NCBI RefSeq assembly: GCF_963678635.1
Contig: NC_087065.1
Span: forward strand, 29,221,254 to 29,285,253
DNA from: Symsagittifera roscoffensis
Lineage: Eukaryota; Xenacoelomorpha; Acoela; Convolutidae
DNA: 64,000 nucleotides
Reading direction: 5' to 3'
The translations under genes and the position numbers were made by a program. The notes below the pieces were generated by a model, which made no database searches, was not told the origin of the DNA, and saw only the letters and a program-made list of their open reading frames with translations. Shown in pieces: positions 1-9,531 of the stretch (its first letter is position 1; every line of letters starts with the position of its first letter).

Positions 1-212
1 GATTTGTGTAGACATATGTTTGCTAGATTTGGAAGTGTGCATTCAAGTTTTAACATATCTATCCCCTTTTTATAATAAAATTGAATCATTTTTTGCATTG
101 CTTCCAGGGTTGGAACTACAACCTTGTTGCTGTACCATTTCAAAAAGTCTTTGAATACTGTAATTCCGTTTTTCTTCCAAGTCTCTTGTAAGTAATTGTA
201 ATTGTAATTGTA
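1..212 (+). repeat. Possible LINE 3' end with a short (ATTGTA)n tail
   Basis: This AT-rich noncoding stretch ends in three or four copies of a six-base unit, ATTGTA, at about 193-213. Directly after it, homology to the second copy of the SGNH retroelement begins (213 onward matches about 30609 onward). Short 3' microsatellite tails are typical of LINEs that insert by target-primed reverse transcription. I infer that a LINE 3' end interrupts the 5' part of the LTR element, removing or displacing the N-terminus of its first ORF. No LINE coding sequence is visible because the window starts here. A simple 5' truncation of the LTR element is the alternative. Confidence 0.4.
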
Positions 213-1934
213 ATCAATGCATTAGGACGATAGGGTCGAGGGAATTGCCCTACGGAAGTCGTGTTGATGTTGGCCTTCGTTGAGTCCGGGACCGCCGAGA
301 GAGGTCGAAACCGACTGATGAGATGGAGGCGTGGAGAAATGTCTGGCCACGACCTGGCTCGTGAGCCAGGACTAGGTGAACAGAGGGACCACCGGCTAGG
401 TGAGATGCCCTTACCCGTCCAACCTGCGCAGCCACTCATCGGGGCAAAGAGACAACGTGATGGGCCAGGCCCGTCACATTCGGTCGGCTCTTCAACAGCT
501 GCTCCTCCTCCGAAGAGGGTGAGGGTGAGTGAAATAGAGATCCAGACGTCGGAGACGATTGAGACGCTGGAGAAGAAGGAGAGAGATCAGAGCGAGCTGT
601 GTGCCAAACTCTAGGAGTATAGGGCGATAGCTCGAGAAAGAGACGAATGGAAGAAGAAATATGAAGATCTGCAGGTGGCCTACAAGGAGGATGAAATAAA
701 TCACATGAAGGAGCTGTATATGGCAAAGGTGAGCCAAGTGTCACAGGAAGTTCTGGCGACAATGAAATCCTCGGAGGGATCCAGCGGCACACGCCCCAGG
801 ACAAGAGTACAGGAGCTGTGTGCATCGAGGGGGCCCGAGGCTTTAGATTTACGTGCATCGAGAGGGCCCGAGGCTCCTCAGCAGACACAACCGTCTGCTT
901 CCAGTCAAAGGAACACGATACCGGACCCTTCTGACACCTACCTCGCTCCTCAGTTCCAAGAATCGTTCAACCAAGTGGCCAGAGCAACAATGGATGAGAT
1001 CAACCGAACCACTGGGCGGACATTGGGTAGGATCGTTCCTTCCCAACGTCGTGATCATTCATCCAATAGCTCGGAGCGAGCACCCCACACGGTAGTGTCC
1101 TCGGGGACTGCGCATGGCAGAACCTTTCAAAAGTCCCGCGTGGTAGACATTCGGAAGAATCTGATCACACGTCACCAGTTCACGCAAGTAGCTGCGGAGC
1201 ATCCTCGAGCCTGCCTGAATGACATGAGCTGGAACCCCGCTACGAGCGACCAGGTAATTCCCCCAGGGAGTCGCCACTTGATCATAGGAGACAGTTTGGT
1301 GAGGGATCTGAATGAGATCTTCGTCTATGGTCAGACTACCACTCTGTCCTTTGGAGGAGCCTCAGTGGCTCAGGTCATCAAGATGATGGAATTCCAGAGC
1401 GAGGATCACCTGGATACGCTGGTGATAATGCTGGGAACCAACGACGTCTCGAGAGCCCCAGTAACTCCGGAGAGCAAGTGGGAGCCTCTGTTGGTATGCC
1501 TCCTGAATGAACTGAAGGAGAAGTACAGGCCCAGGTTTGTGGTGCTGTGCACGATACCACAAAACCTGCTGTTGGGCACCACAGTGGCAGATTTCATGAA
1601 TGGCAACGTGACACGGTGGAATGAAATGATCCGCAATCTGGTGGGAAACAACCCTGGCGAGCTGCGACTTCTGGATCTCGAGAACATGCTGCGCATGATT
1701 GATCACATCGCGCTTACCAGGGATGGAATACATTTCAACACCCAACGAGGGAGACACTGGGTCAATGATGTTTTTCAGACGCAGTTGAGGGAAGTGGAGC
1801 AGGAGTCGAGGGCGACCAGTTCTCTGGCTCGGACCAGCTCGACCGGAGAAAGTAGAATAAGGGCAAGCGTGCCCGAATCCCTCGTCAACCGCCTAGGGCC
1901 CTTGGCAATGGAGACGGGCGCAGCTCAAACGTAA
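213..1934 (+). pseudogene. LTR-element ORF1, SGNH/GDSL hydrolase (left copy)
   Basis: Accessory ORF of a large LTR retroelement. The frame is open from 234 to 1934 except for one TAG at 612-614. Order of parts: a short basic region, an NLS-like run (PPPKRVRV, near 510), a charged heptad-rich stretch likely to form a coiled coil (about 540-730), a low-complexity linker, then an SGNH-hydrolase fold. Numbering codons from 675, the four SGNH blocks are present: nucleophile Ser207 in IIGDSLV, Gly in FGGAS, Asn256 in GTNDVS, and the Asp350/His353 pair in RDGIHF. The catalytic set therefore looks complete. SGNH enzymes cleave esters, and a related domain occurs in CR1 LINE ORF1, but no RT adjoins here. 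The 5' end is lost at 213. The second copy at 30470 starts upstream with a clear Met. The substrate is unknown. Confidence 0.75.
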
Positions 1935-1999
1935 GAGAGAGGCTAGGGACTGCTCCTCCTCCCAGAACGCAACCGCTCGAAAGCCGACTCGGGAGATCA

Positions 2000-3481
2000 G
2001 TGGTTCAGAACAGGAATAACTCCCAGACCGTGTCTAGGAGGAACGATCCGCCCGCCACGGCAAACCCTGCTTCAGCAGCAGGACCGTCTACGAGCGCCGT
2101 GCCAGCGGAGGGAGTTGAACCAGGCAGCGTGCTGCTTTGGAACCGATCAGAACCTAGTCATTGGGGACAGTACAAGACGGACATGTCCGCGAAGTTGAAC
2201 ATGAATACCCTGACGTGTCGGGAGGACGCAATGAAAATGATTGGCGGAGAAAGTCCCACAGTGTCGCGACTATATCGGATACCGGGCGTGGATTGGCTGC
2301 TACCAGAGCAGGAGCAGTTCAGTTCCACGACTACGCTCCGGCACGCAGACTTGAATGGGTTGCCTCAGGACAATACCTTTGGAACTTTGAATACCCGGTC
2401 TCTTATGGACGTCCGACAGAGAGCCCGGGAACTGACGCCACCTGCTCGCAAGGGCAAGTTTCAGGCAGAGAACAAGCCCAATAACAAGCATCACAAGATG
2501 TACAGGCAGTTTGCTAAACCACCCGATCAGACGCCTGGCGAGTATGCAAGGGACTACCCCCGAACGACCACGGTGGATGGAGATGACAAGAGATATGGGA
2601 AACTGGAGGCCCCAATAGGCGACGGCCTGTTTGCAGCTTACGATCCCTTAGAGACGAAAGCTGCAAAGTATCTGATTGTGGCCAGTTCCGATTATCTCTA
2701 TACGCCCCGTTCTCTCTTCTGGCCCGACGTGATTTTCTTGACGGCGCCTAAATTGGACTGGGGACAAGCAATAGGTATGATGATAAGTGTACGAAGGGTG
2801 GTCAGCATGGAGCCGCAGGTGATAGTGGTTGCCGGCTCAAATGATCATCTGCAAAAGAGGGGCTTGTTGACACGTCTGACGGATGCGTCGGTCCCGAGCA
2901 ACGAGGTCATAGGGGAGGCGATAATGACATTGCTCTCGGCGATGGCTGAGGTAGAAACAGCAGCAAAACAACGTTTCACCCAAAATGTAGTGAAGGTGGT
3001 CTTTGTGTTGTCACCAGGGTACGCTGCATTGCCAGAACCCCTTCAGTTTGTGTACACGATGGTCACAACGATAGCGGAGGGGAGGTTCAACGTGATAATT
3101 CCTGCCCCGAACAGATTGGTAGACCCAGACAATTACTACCCGTCCCGATCTGAGCTTCCCGCCGTTTGGGCTGACATTTCCAATGCCATACAGGGACTCA
3201 AAGATTGTAGCACAACTCGGTTGGTGCTAGATGAGGTTCTGGGGTTGGAGCTGTCCAACTTTGCCAGATTGTTGAAGTTAAGACCAGGGGTAGATGACGA
3301 TCATCTGTTAGTACAACAGGTGGCTGATGATCTCTGGTTCAGACAGATGGATCATGCCGAGAACGAGCATGGCAGGACAGTCAGGAAGAACATGACGTCA
3401 GCGGAAGAAGATCTCATGGCAATGGCTTTGCGCACGAAGCCACACAACAACGTATGGTTGTACTTGTCACCAAGGCTGTGA
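2000..3481 (+). CDS. LTR-element giant ORF2, N-terminal part with a second SGNH-like fold (left copy)
   Basis: First part of a giant ORF. It ends at TGA 3479-3481, but the same frame stays open to 6877, and the other genomic copy has sense codons at this point, so the stop looks like a mutation. About 65 bases separate it from ORF1. The N-terminus is Pro/Ser/Ala-rich. The region from about 2650 to 3130 has the layout of an SGNH domain (strand-turn KYLIVASSDYLY, then VIVVAGSNDHL, then VVFVLSPGY and FNVIIPAPN) but lacks a GDS serine and a terminal DxxH pair. I read it as a non-catalytic, duplicated SGNH fold; this is inference from pattern only. The start codon is uncertain: 2000 is not an ATG, and the first in-frame Met lies further in. 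Confidence 0.6.
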   Translation: MVQNRNNSQTVSRRNDPPATANPASAAGPSTSAVPAEGVEPGSVLLWNRSEPSHWGQYKTDMSAKLNMNTLTCREDAMKMIGGESPTVSRLYRIPGVDWLLPEQEQFSSTTTLRHADLNGLPQDNTFGTLNTRSLMDVRQRARELTPPARKGKFQAENKPNNKHHKMYRQFAKPPDQTPGEYARDYPRTTTVDGDDKRYGKLEAPIGDGLFAAYDPLETKAAKYLIVASSDYLYTPRSLFWPDVIFLTAPKLDWGQAIGMMISVRRVVSMEPQVIVVAGSNDHLQKRGLLTRLTDASVPSNEVIGEAIMTLLSAMAEVETAAKQRFTQNVVKVVFVLSPGYAALPEPLQFVYTMVTTIAEGRFNVIIPAPNRLVDPDNYYPSRSELPAVWADISNAIQGLKDCSTTRLVLDEVLGLELSNFARLLKLRPGVDDDHLLVQQVADDLWFRQMDHAENEHGRTVRKNMTSAEEDLMAMALRTKPHNNVWLYLSPRL

Positions 3482-3484
3482 ACC

Positions 3485-6400
3485 TTGGGTGAGGACGCGT
3501 TCGAGCATGCGCCGGCAGTGATAAAAGAGATACATGTGTATCTGAAGAACTTGTTTGATGCCCGGGAGTTAGCTGGGGGCATGATGTTGAAATTGATGCA
3601 GGACGTAAACACGATGTCACTGGACAAGTTCCAAGCTGACGTGCTAGCCACGAGGGCACAGTATGAACGATCGGATGCCATCTTGGGTGGAATGGGAGTG
3701 GGATGGACGCCATCCTTCCTGTCGACGTGCTATCCTAGGGCATCCCGGAACCTGATCGCGAGTTTCGTCAAAGACATCAGGAAGTTGTCGATTGGCCTGA
3801 TATTAGCCCTATACGTGACATTTGGTCATGAAAAATTCGTGAAGGGACCGGCGAACCTCTTCACCCAAGCGTTGGCAGATTTGAGATTGGATGGACTCCT
3901 GACTCTGATTGCCATGACCTACGGTCGACTGGGTGATTTGCTTGTGCTGTTGCGTTACCCTGAACAACTTCAGGGATCAAGTCGTGAGTTCAATGCACAG
4001 TTGGAAACCACCTCGCTCAGGAAGATGAAAGACTGGAGGACTCTCCTGCTCCAATATCTCTTGCAACAGAACAGACGCGTCACGGGAGAAGATAAGGTGG
4101 CGACGGATGCGGGTGAGTGTAAGCAGTATTGTGGCATGCCCTTGCTGACAGACTTGGCTGTCATGATGCGGATCGACCCGTTGGCTCTGATTCACGGACT
4201 GTGGGAATTCGTCACGGTGGTGTATGGACCGGTGATGTCTTTCGCGTTCCCGGACGTGCAGGTCAAGGCATACAGGAATTCTGTGTTGTATGTCAACCTG
4301 GTCTCAGTTGTGGACTGTTCCGTGCTGAATTGGGTAGAGAAGAGGGAGCTGAGAGGGCTGGCCAGTGATGATAGGCTGTTCGGAAGAATAGCTGAGCCAG
4401 GTTGGGTGTTGATGGATTTCAACAACCACTTCAAGTGCCGAATGGGCCGTGAGGACCTTTCTCACATCCAGTTTAACCCGAAGCTTTGGAATTTGAGACC
4501 AGTAGTGAAGGATACAGGAGCGGCTATGGGAGTCCCACTGTTACCAGAGGCCTATGCACATGCGAAAGAGAATCAGCAAGCGTGGCTTTCTGGGTCCAGG
4601 CCGCTGCCGAACCAATGCCCTCGATATCCACCGATAAGGAGGATGTTGTTGGGAGTCACATCTCCCATCATTGCCCCTCGCATCGGAGCAGCTCGTGATG
4701 CAGAGAAGAGAATGCTGAAGTGGAGCGAAGGGATGGAGCCGCGCTTCATCAGCTGGAATGTTGCAGCCGCGCACACGTTTGACTTCTCATTTCCTGATGC
4801 TTGGAGTAGGAAAAAGATCAAGGCACTACCTTCCAGGAGACCAGAGGTCTCGGCTGAAATGTGGAACGAAATGTATACTCACACGGATGATTTATCAAGA
4901 CTGAAATGGTCAGGAGAAGCGAAAGTAGTGATGCTGGAAGTGGCAAGGGAGAGCAGAGGAGGCTCATACATAACGATAGAGGATCTGGCACCACACGGCG
5001 AAGAGTCCGTGGAATTCCTGGTGAATGATGAATTGTTTTATCACGCAGGAGACATGACCATACCGGCTCGGCCGGACTCGGGCATAGACTCACGACAAGG
5101 CCCTTCAGGACCCAGGCCAAAACCTGAGGCAGGTGATGATGAATTGATGGATCAGGATGATAACGATAATGACATCGAGGGAAAGACGGGAAAACCGGGT
5201 GAGACGGATCTAGGAGCGTTGGAGAGAGACTTGCTAGAATACCGGTTTAGTGAAGACGACGATGGGGAAGTCGATGGGAGTCTATTGCTAATGACGCCAT
5301 CGTCTTTCATGTCCCCTACAAAGGAAGCGTCGGCCGACTTATCCCCGATGGACCCAATAAGCCAGGCGAGAGAATGCAGAAGCAGGGATCCGCAAAGATT
5401 GCTCCATGAGTCACCGAGGAGGAGAAAAATCGAGGAATCAATGAGGGTATCCTTCCTGAGTACGCTACCGGAAGAGGAATGGGAGAGATATCAAAGTGAA
5501 TTAGAAGGCAAGACAGGGGCAACCTGGAGCCGAGTGAACTTCATGGAAAGGTCATGGGACGTGATACGACGATATGGGACGCAGTCCATAATGAAGGTGG
5601 GATTGAACCAACCCATCATGCGTGAGGTCCTGCAGAAAATAGTGAACTCCATGGAGTCGGATGTTCTGACCGAGTCAGTTACAAAAGACAGTGCCGATGA
5701 TCAGCAGGTCACAAAGAAATTACCTGTTAGACGAGCGAGAAAGGGGCTGAAGCGACTAAAAGGGAAGACAGGAAGTCGAGCCGTGAACCCGAGAGTGGTG
5801 AAGTTGAAAGCCAGCGCAGTGGTGGCCTCTTTAACGAGCGCAGGTTGTTCAGGCGAGAGCGGGCAAGGAGATGGTGCAACACTGACAGGGGGAGAAAAAG
5901 AGAATCTGATACCCCCTATGCTCCTGGCAGGTCTGACCACGACAGCCGTGAGATCAAAGAAAACAGCACGAACCCTGGCAGACACTAAATTAGAGATGGA
6001 GATCATCAGTCAATGTGGATCTGGAGGACTTGAAGATTACAGGCCCTCGCGGACCAACATGGCCAAATTGAAACTGGAAGGACAACTCGACGTGGTCGAG
6101 TACAGTCGAGTCACTGTGCCGGAATCGGTCCACATGGGAGATCCAGCAGGGGGTTATGTGGAGATGTTGAAAGCGAGAAGCTCCGCGAGAGGGCACCTGA
6201 TGGCTTGGAGCGAGAAGCGAGCCATGGAGGAATATCTGAAAGAGCTTACGGAGAATTCAAACTTAAATCGGAAAGAATACGGTACGGTAATGTCCTCTGA
6301 AGCGAACGAAATCGGATTAGAAAAACTACTAGAAATTTCTTGGAGGGCGGCCCTCCAGAGATACTTCAACGAGTCGATGCATGCACCTGCTACGGTGGCA

Positions 6401-6877
6401 GCATACCTGGCTCATCCTTGCATGAGAACCGATCTGCAAGTACGGTTGGCTTGGTGCTTGATGGGCATCAAGAAGGCGGAATATGAAGCCAGTAATGATT
6501 CGAAATCACGGGAACAGGAGCTGGAGTTGATGGAAGCTCTGCGAGCGTTGATTTCAAAAGACGATTCTGCGATAGCATGGGCTAGGCGTAAGGATGCCCT
6601 ATGCTTTGTCAGGTTCGTGGTGGATCGTATCCCCACTCCTGTTTTGGGAGAATGTATAAAGATCATTCGGCAAAAGGGAGTTGATTGCGAAAGGAACTTC
6701 CTTAGGGCACTCCTGGAACTATATCAGGATATGCCGTTGACTGTACCAAATAAGGAGTCGAATGACATGGAGAGCTATCGCAAGTTGGAAGAAGTGAGAA
6801 GATATTCCAACAAAGAACTGAAAGTGAGCCGGGAGTTGATTGAAGCAGTCAAGGGACAAAAAGACTTTGCAAACTAG
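3485..6877 (+). CDS. LTR-element giant ORF2, central part, unknown function (left copy)
   Basis: An open frame of 1,130 codons continuing the preceding frame. I do not recognise any enzyme. The first 550 residues are hydrophobic and helical-looking without clear membrane spans, and are the best conserved part in the second copy (33500-34560). A strongly acidic, Asp/Asn-rich and Pro-rich linker follows (about 5090-5290), then a serine/basic stretch with short SPRRRKIE-type motifs, then a basic, lysine-rich segment (about 5710-5830), and a helical C-terminal third. Alternation of folded and disordered blocks suggests a structural or nucleic-acid-binding polyprotein, but no zinc knuckle, protease or RT motif is visible. 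Base composition is visibly richer in GC than the surrounding Polinton and host DNA. Confidence 0.6.
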   Translation: MGEDAFEHAPAVIKEIHVYLKNLFDARELAGGMMLKLMQDVNTMSLDKFQADVLATRAQYERSDAILGGMGVGWTPSFLSTCYPRASRNLIASFVKDIRKLSIGLILALYVTFGHEKFVKGPANLFTQALADLRLDGLLTLIAMTYGRLGDLLVLLRYPEQLQGSSREFNAQLETTSLRKMKDWRTLLLQYLLQQNRRVTGEDKVATDAGECKQYCGMPLLTDLAVMMRIDPLALIHGLWEFVTVVYGPVMSFAFPDVQVKAYRNSVLYVNLVSVVDCSVLNWVEKRELRGLASDDRLFGRIAEPGWVLMDFNNHFKCRMGREDLSHIQFNPKLWNLRPVVKDTGAAMGVPLLPEAYAHAKENQQAWLSGSRPLPNQCPRYPPIRRMLLGVTSPIIAPRIGAARDAEKRMLKWSEGMEPRFISWNVAAAHTFDFSFPDAWSRKKIKALPSRRPEVSAEMWNEMYTHTDDLSRLKWSGEAKVVMLEVARESRGGSYITIEDLAPHGEESVEFLVNDELFYHAGDMTIPARPDSGIDSRQGPSGPRPKPEAGDDELMDQDDNDNDIEGKTGKPGETDLGALERDLLEYRFSEDDDGEVDGSLLLMTPSSFMSPTKEASADLSPMDPISQARECRSRDPQRLLHESPRRRKIEESMRVSFLSTLPEEEWERYQSELEGKTGATWSRVNFMERSWDVIRRYGTQSIMKVGLNQPIMREVLQKIVNSMESDVLTESVTKDSADDQQVTKKLPVRRARKGLKRLKGKTGSRAVNPRVVKLKASAVVASLTSAGCSGESGQGDGATLTGGEKENLIPPMLLAGLTTTAVRSKKTARTLADTKLEMEIISQCGSGGLEDYRPSRTNMAKLKLEGQLDVVEYSRVTVPESVHMGDPAGGYVEMLKARSSARGHLMAWSEKRAMEEYLKELTENSNLNRKEYGTVMSSEANEIGLEKLLEISWRAALQRYFNESMHAPATVAAYLAHPCMRTDLQVRLAWCLMGIKKAEYEASNDSKSREQELELMEALRALISKDDSAIAWARRKDALCFVRFVVDRIPTPVLGECIKIIRQKGVDCERNFLRALLELYQDMPLTVPNKESNDMESYRKLEEVRRYSNKELKVSRELIEAVKGQKDFAN

Positions 6878-7023
6878 GGAAACTGAAGTCGTTTCAATAT
6901 GTGTCTGGCATACCGGGGATGGCGTATAATCCCTTCGTGAATTAAGAAGCCAGGGAAGCGTACTTCGACTATGAGCAAGTCATAGTACTCAATTTCTGGA
7001 ATGAACGGATTAAAGAAACTGGA

Positions 7024-7830
7024 ATGCTGATGGTGGAACAACCCAAGCTGGGAATTATCTTGGAAGAACGAGTGGTCGAACCCTCGGTTCCCGAGCTAAA
7101 GGGGCAAGTGAGTTTTGATTGTGGTTATTGGGACGGTCCCTTGAAAACCAGTCTAGTAACGATGTGGGAACTCATGAAGCCTTCTTGGTGTCCTCATCCT
7201 AACGCCGGTTTAATCTGGGACATGACGGCGGATATCACGTTAGACCTAGATGATGACGCGAGTTTTCATGATCTGGCCATGATACACCATCTGCTGGCCA
7301 TGAGGTTGACGAAGCGGAAGAGCAACCCATACACGGAGCTGTCCGAGGAAGCTCCATCGAGCAATTGGTTGAAGCAAGGCACATGCTTGGCTCAACATAG
7401 TGCGATGGAAGGACATGTTTGTAACTTGGGGCACTGCCTGATTACGCTGAGTGAGCAGCATCGACAACTGGCACGATTGTACGGAAGATTGAGCATGTCG
7501 GATAAGAGTGGCATGGAGTTGGTCGCGGACTGTCATGGGGTGACGGATGTAAACTTGATCACAGCCTTGGGATTTTGTAGCATGACGAGTTCGATAGAAT
7601 CGCTTGAGCGCCTGGAGCGTGCCCATGAGCTAGTGACGTCCCTCAGCGTGGAAAAATTCCCTGGAGCATTGCAGACGGAGCAGAAGATCGGAGGCTGGCG
7701 AGAAGCTCTGGAGAACGAAATGAATCTGAAAGATAGTGAAGCCTATTATAAACCTACTGGTTCAAAATATCTGGTGGTTCAAGCTCCGCACCATATTGCA
7801 GTAGTAGGTATCCTACACACATGGTGGTGA
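7024..7830 (+). CDS. LTR-element giant ORF2, third block (left copy)
   Basis: Continuation of ORF2 in another frame. Between 6878 and 7023 the homologous protein is still readable (for example GMAYNPF near 6920) but is interrupted by TAG at 6875-6877 and TAA near 6943. In the second copy the corresponding protein runs across these points (36545-37054), so the breaks here are mutations. The block has conserved Trp and Cys residues (SFDCGYWDG, MKPSWCPHP, EGHVCNLGHC) and a Leu-rich helical tail. The Cys/His spacing does not match a zinc finger I know. It overlaps the next open block by ten bases in a different frame, again consistent with a small indel in one long ORF. Function unknown. Confidence 0.5.
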   Translation: MLMVEQPKLGIILEERVVEPSVPELKGQVSFDCGYWDGPLKTSLVTMWELMKPSWCPHPNAGLIWDMTADITLDLDDDASFHDLAMIHHLLAMRLTKRKSNPYTELSEEAPSSNWLKQGTCLAQHSAMEGHVCNLGHCLITLSEQHRQLARLYGRLSMSDKSGMELVADCHGVTDVNLITALGFCSMTSSIESLERLERAHELVTSLSVEKFPGALQTEQKIGGWREALENEMNLKDSEAYYKPTGSKYLVVQAPHHIAVVGILHTWW

Positions 7831-8927
7831 TGGATGCGAGGACACAGCAGGTGTTGATTGACCAACTTTTCTCCGTGCCAAAGTGCGTGAGGTTGGCCAG
7901 AATGTCTGAGAGGTCATATGATTTGTTGGCAAAGATCTTTCGGGCAGTCCCGAAGAGATCTGAAGGCGAGTTGCAAGATGTAGTGGGTGAAGAGTTTCTG
8001 AGATTGAACGAAGGTAATGTGAGTGAGTTCCAGAAGCAGAAAGCGAGTGGAGCGTTACCCACTGAATTCCTCGCCATAGAAAAGAAAGACGACTTACACA
8101 GAATTCTGATGGAGGTGGAACCGTTGCTGGGAGCCTCAGGGTATCGGACCCGAAGGAACATAGTGAGAACCCATGGGGAGTATCCTTGCCACTGCTTGGC
8201 GAAGACGTTGTGGTACCCCAAACGCGGGAATCTGATGCTAGTATGGGACGTGGAGGAGTTGTACTCTACGGGGTTGCCCAATCAGAATCAACAGGTGTCA
8301 ATCGTGGTGGTTAGTGCCATGCTGGCAGTGAGATGGTTGGAGGCTAACGCGGACACAAGTGAACAGGATGCGGCCGTGCCGACTCCTGAGCAGCTGAGCA
8401 ACGTGAAGATGAGTCGTGAACTAGATCTTTTCAGAACCACCTGCAAGGTTCTGAGAATACCCAAAGCCATTGAAAGAATATGGTCAAGGCAAAGATTGAT
8501 GCCTTGGTTCCGTGCAGTGATGACATCATGGATGTATGAACGCGCGAAGCGTCATATGTCGAGGAACACGGAAGCCTATCAATCTTTCCAGCTAGATATA
8601 GGACCGGGAGCCTATAAGAGAGCATTCCTGACGCACAGAAACGCGGTCACCACGGCGGTGAAGCGAGTAGCTGGAGCGCCTTGTGTGACTGAAGATGAGA
8701 AGAAAGAGGTCTTAAGAGCTGACCTAGAACGAAATGTGAGCCTATGTCTTCACAACAGCTTTTGCAGGAACCGGGAGCAAAAGGTGAATGTGGACCTGCT
8801 ACCTTGTTGCAAACCGAGGCTGTTGGAACAGGAGAGTTGGGGCACGGCCCGCAACTCCATGGACATGCTGGAGAAAGTCCTAGAAGACAGCGAAGCTGAA
8901 GATCAGGATGGAGAAGCGATGGAATGA
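7821..8927 (+). CDS. LTR-element giant ORF2, C-terminal block (left copy)
   Basis: Last coding block before the 3' LTR, 368 codons ending TGA at 8925-8927. It is highly charged, with a Cys-containing motif near the end (NSFCRNRE, then LLPCC about 15 residues later) and an acidic C-terminus (EDSEAEDQDGEAME). The counterpart at 37779-38770 keeps FSVPKCVRLARMSE, the MPWFRA segment and the NSFCRNRE/DPLPCC motif, which marks these as the conserved core. The Cys cluster might bind a metal, but this is not established. A true Met start at 7821 is possible, yet the second copy suggests continuity with the upstream block. Confidence 0.55.
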   Translation: MVVMDARTQQVLIDQLFSVPKCVRLARMSERSYDLLAKIFRAVPKRSEGELQDVVGEEFLRLNEGNVSEFQKQKASGALPTEFLAIEKKDDLHRILMEVEPLLGASGYRTRRNIVRTHGEYPCHCLAKTLWYPKRGNLMLVWDVEELYSTGLPNQNQQVSIVVVSAMLAVRWLEANADTSEQDAAVPTPEQLSNVKMSRELDLFRTTCKVLRIPKAIERIWSRQRLMPWFRAVMTSWMYERAKRHMSRNTEAYQSFQLDIGPGAYKRAFLTHRNAVTTAVKRVAGAPCVTEDEKKEVLRADLERNVSLCLHNSFCRNREQKVNVDLLPCCKPRLLEQESWGTARNSMDMLEKVLEDSEAEDQDGEAME

Positions 8928-9531
8928 AGATTATGAACGAAGAGAACAAGTGAAGACGTGAGCAAAGAAGAGAAGAAAAGGAGAAAAAACTTGATTGTCT
9001 TTGCGTGTTAAAACTTGAACCAATCAACCAAGTTTTGATTATTGAACTTGTTAAACTTTTTGTTTTGATTTAGTTTGGTCAAACCAAACTTTGAAAATTG
9101 TTACAATTGTTAAAATTGTTGAAAGAGAATTTTAGTTATACTATTTATGTATATATATAGAACATAGGTGAGTATATTTACCTATTTAAACACTATTGAA
9201 GTTTTTAACCTGTGTAAGACACAATTTCACTGTGTGGCGACATGGTAAGTTGGAGTAAACTCGCTTGAGAAGGGTGGGTAACTCAATAACTTTCCTAGCC
9301 ACAGAGTTTCTTAGTTTTAATATTGAAAGGACTGCATAAATAACTGATTATACTTAGTGAGTGACGTTAAGTTAATTTTAACGGGTGCGTGGCCGTGCCA
9401 CGTCCCAATTTTTAATCACAAAGAGCGAAAAGAAGTTTTATGGCAAGACGACGTAAGTAGTCAGAAAAGAAATTTTATCTAGGACACTCCTCATGGTGCA
9501 AATTTTGTGAAAATGTTGAAAGGCAGTGAAA
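8928..9531 (+). other. 3' untranslated region of the left LTR element
   Basis: No coding sequence. The stretch between the last ORF and the LTR is AT-rich, and parts are conserved with 38771-39463 in the other copy, notably around 9200-9330 and the phrase TTAGTTTTAATATT. A purine-rich run directly before the LTR (about 9515-9531) is the likely polypurine tract that primes plus-strand DNA synthesis. Confidence 0.55.
9233..9303 (+). promoter_or_regulatory. Conserved RNA hairpin candidate in the element's 3' UTR (left copy)
   Basis: TGTGGC at 9233-9238 can pair with GCCACA at 9298-9303, enclosing further complementary pieces (GGTAAGTT with AACTTTCC, one mismatch). In the other copy the same position has TGTGGT (39162-39167) and ACCACA (39236-39241): the C:G pair became T:A on both sides. 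One compensatory change in two sequences suggests a selected RNA structure, for example for packaging, export or stability. Role unknown. Confidence 0.45.
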
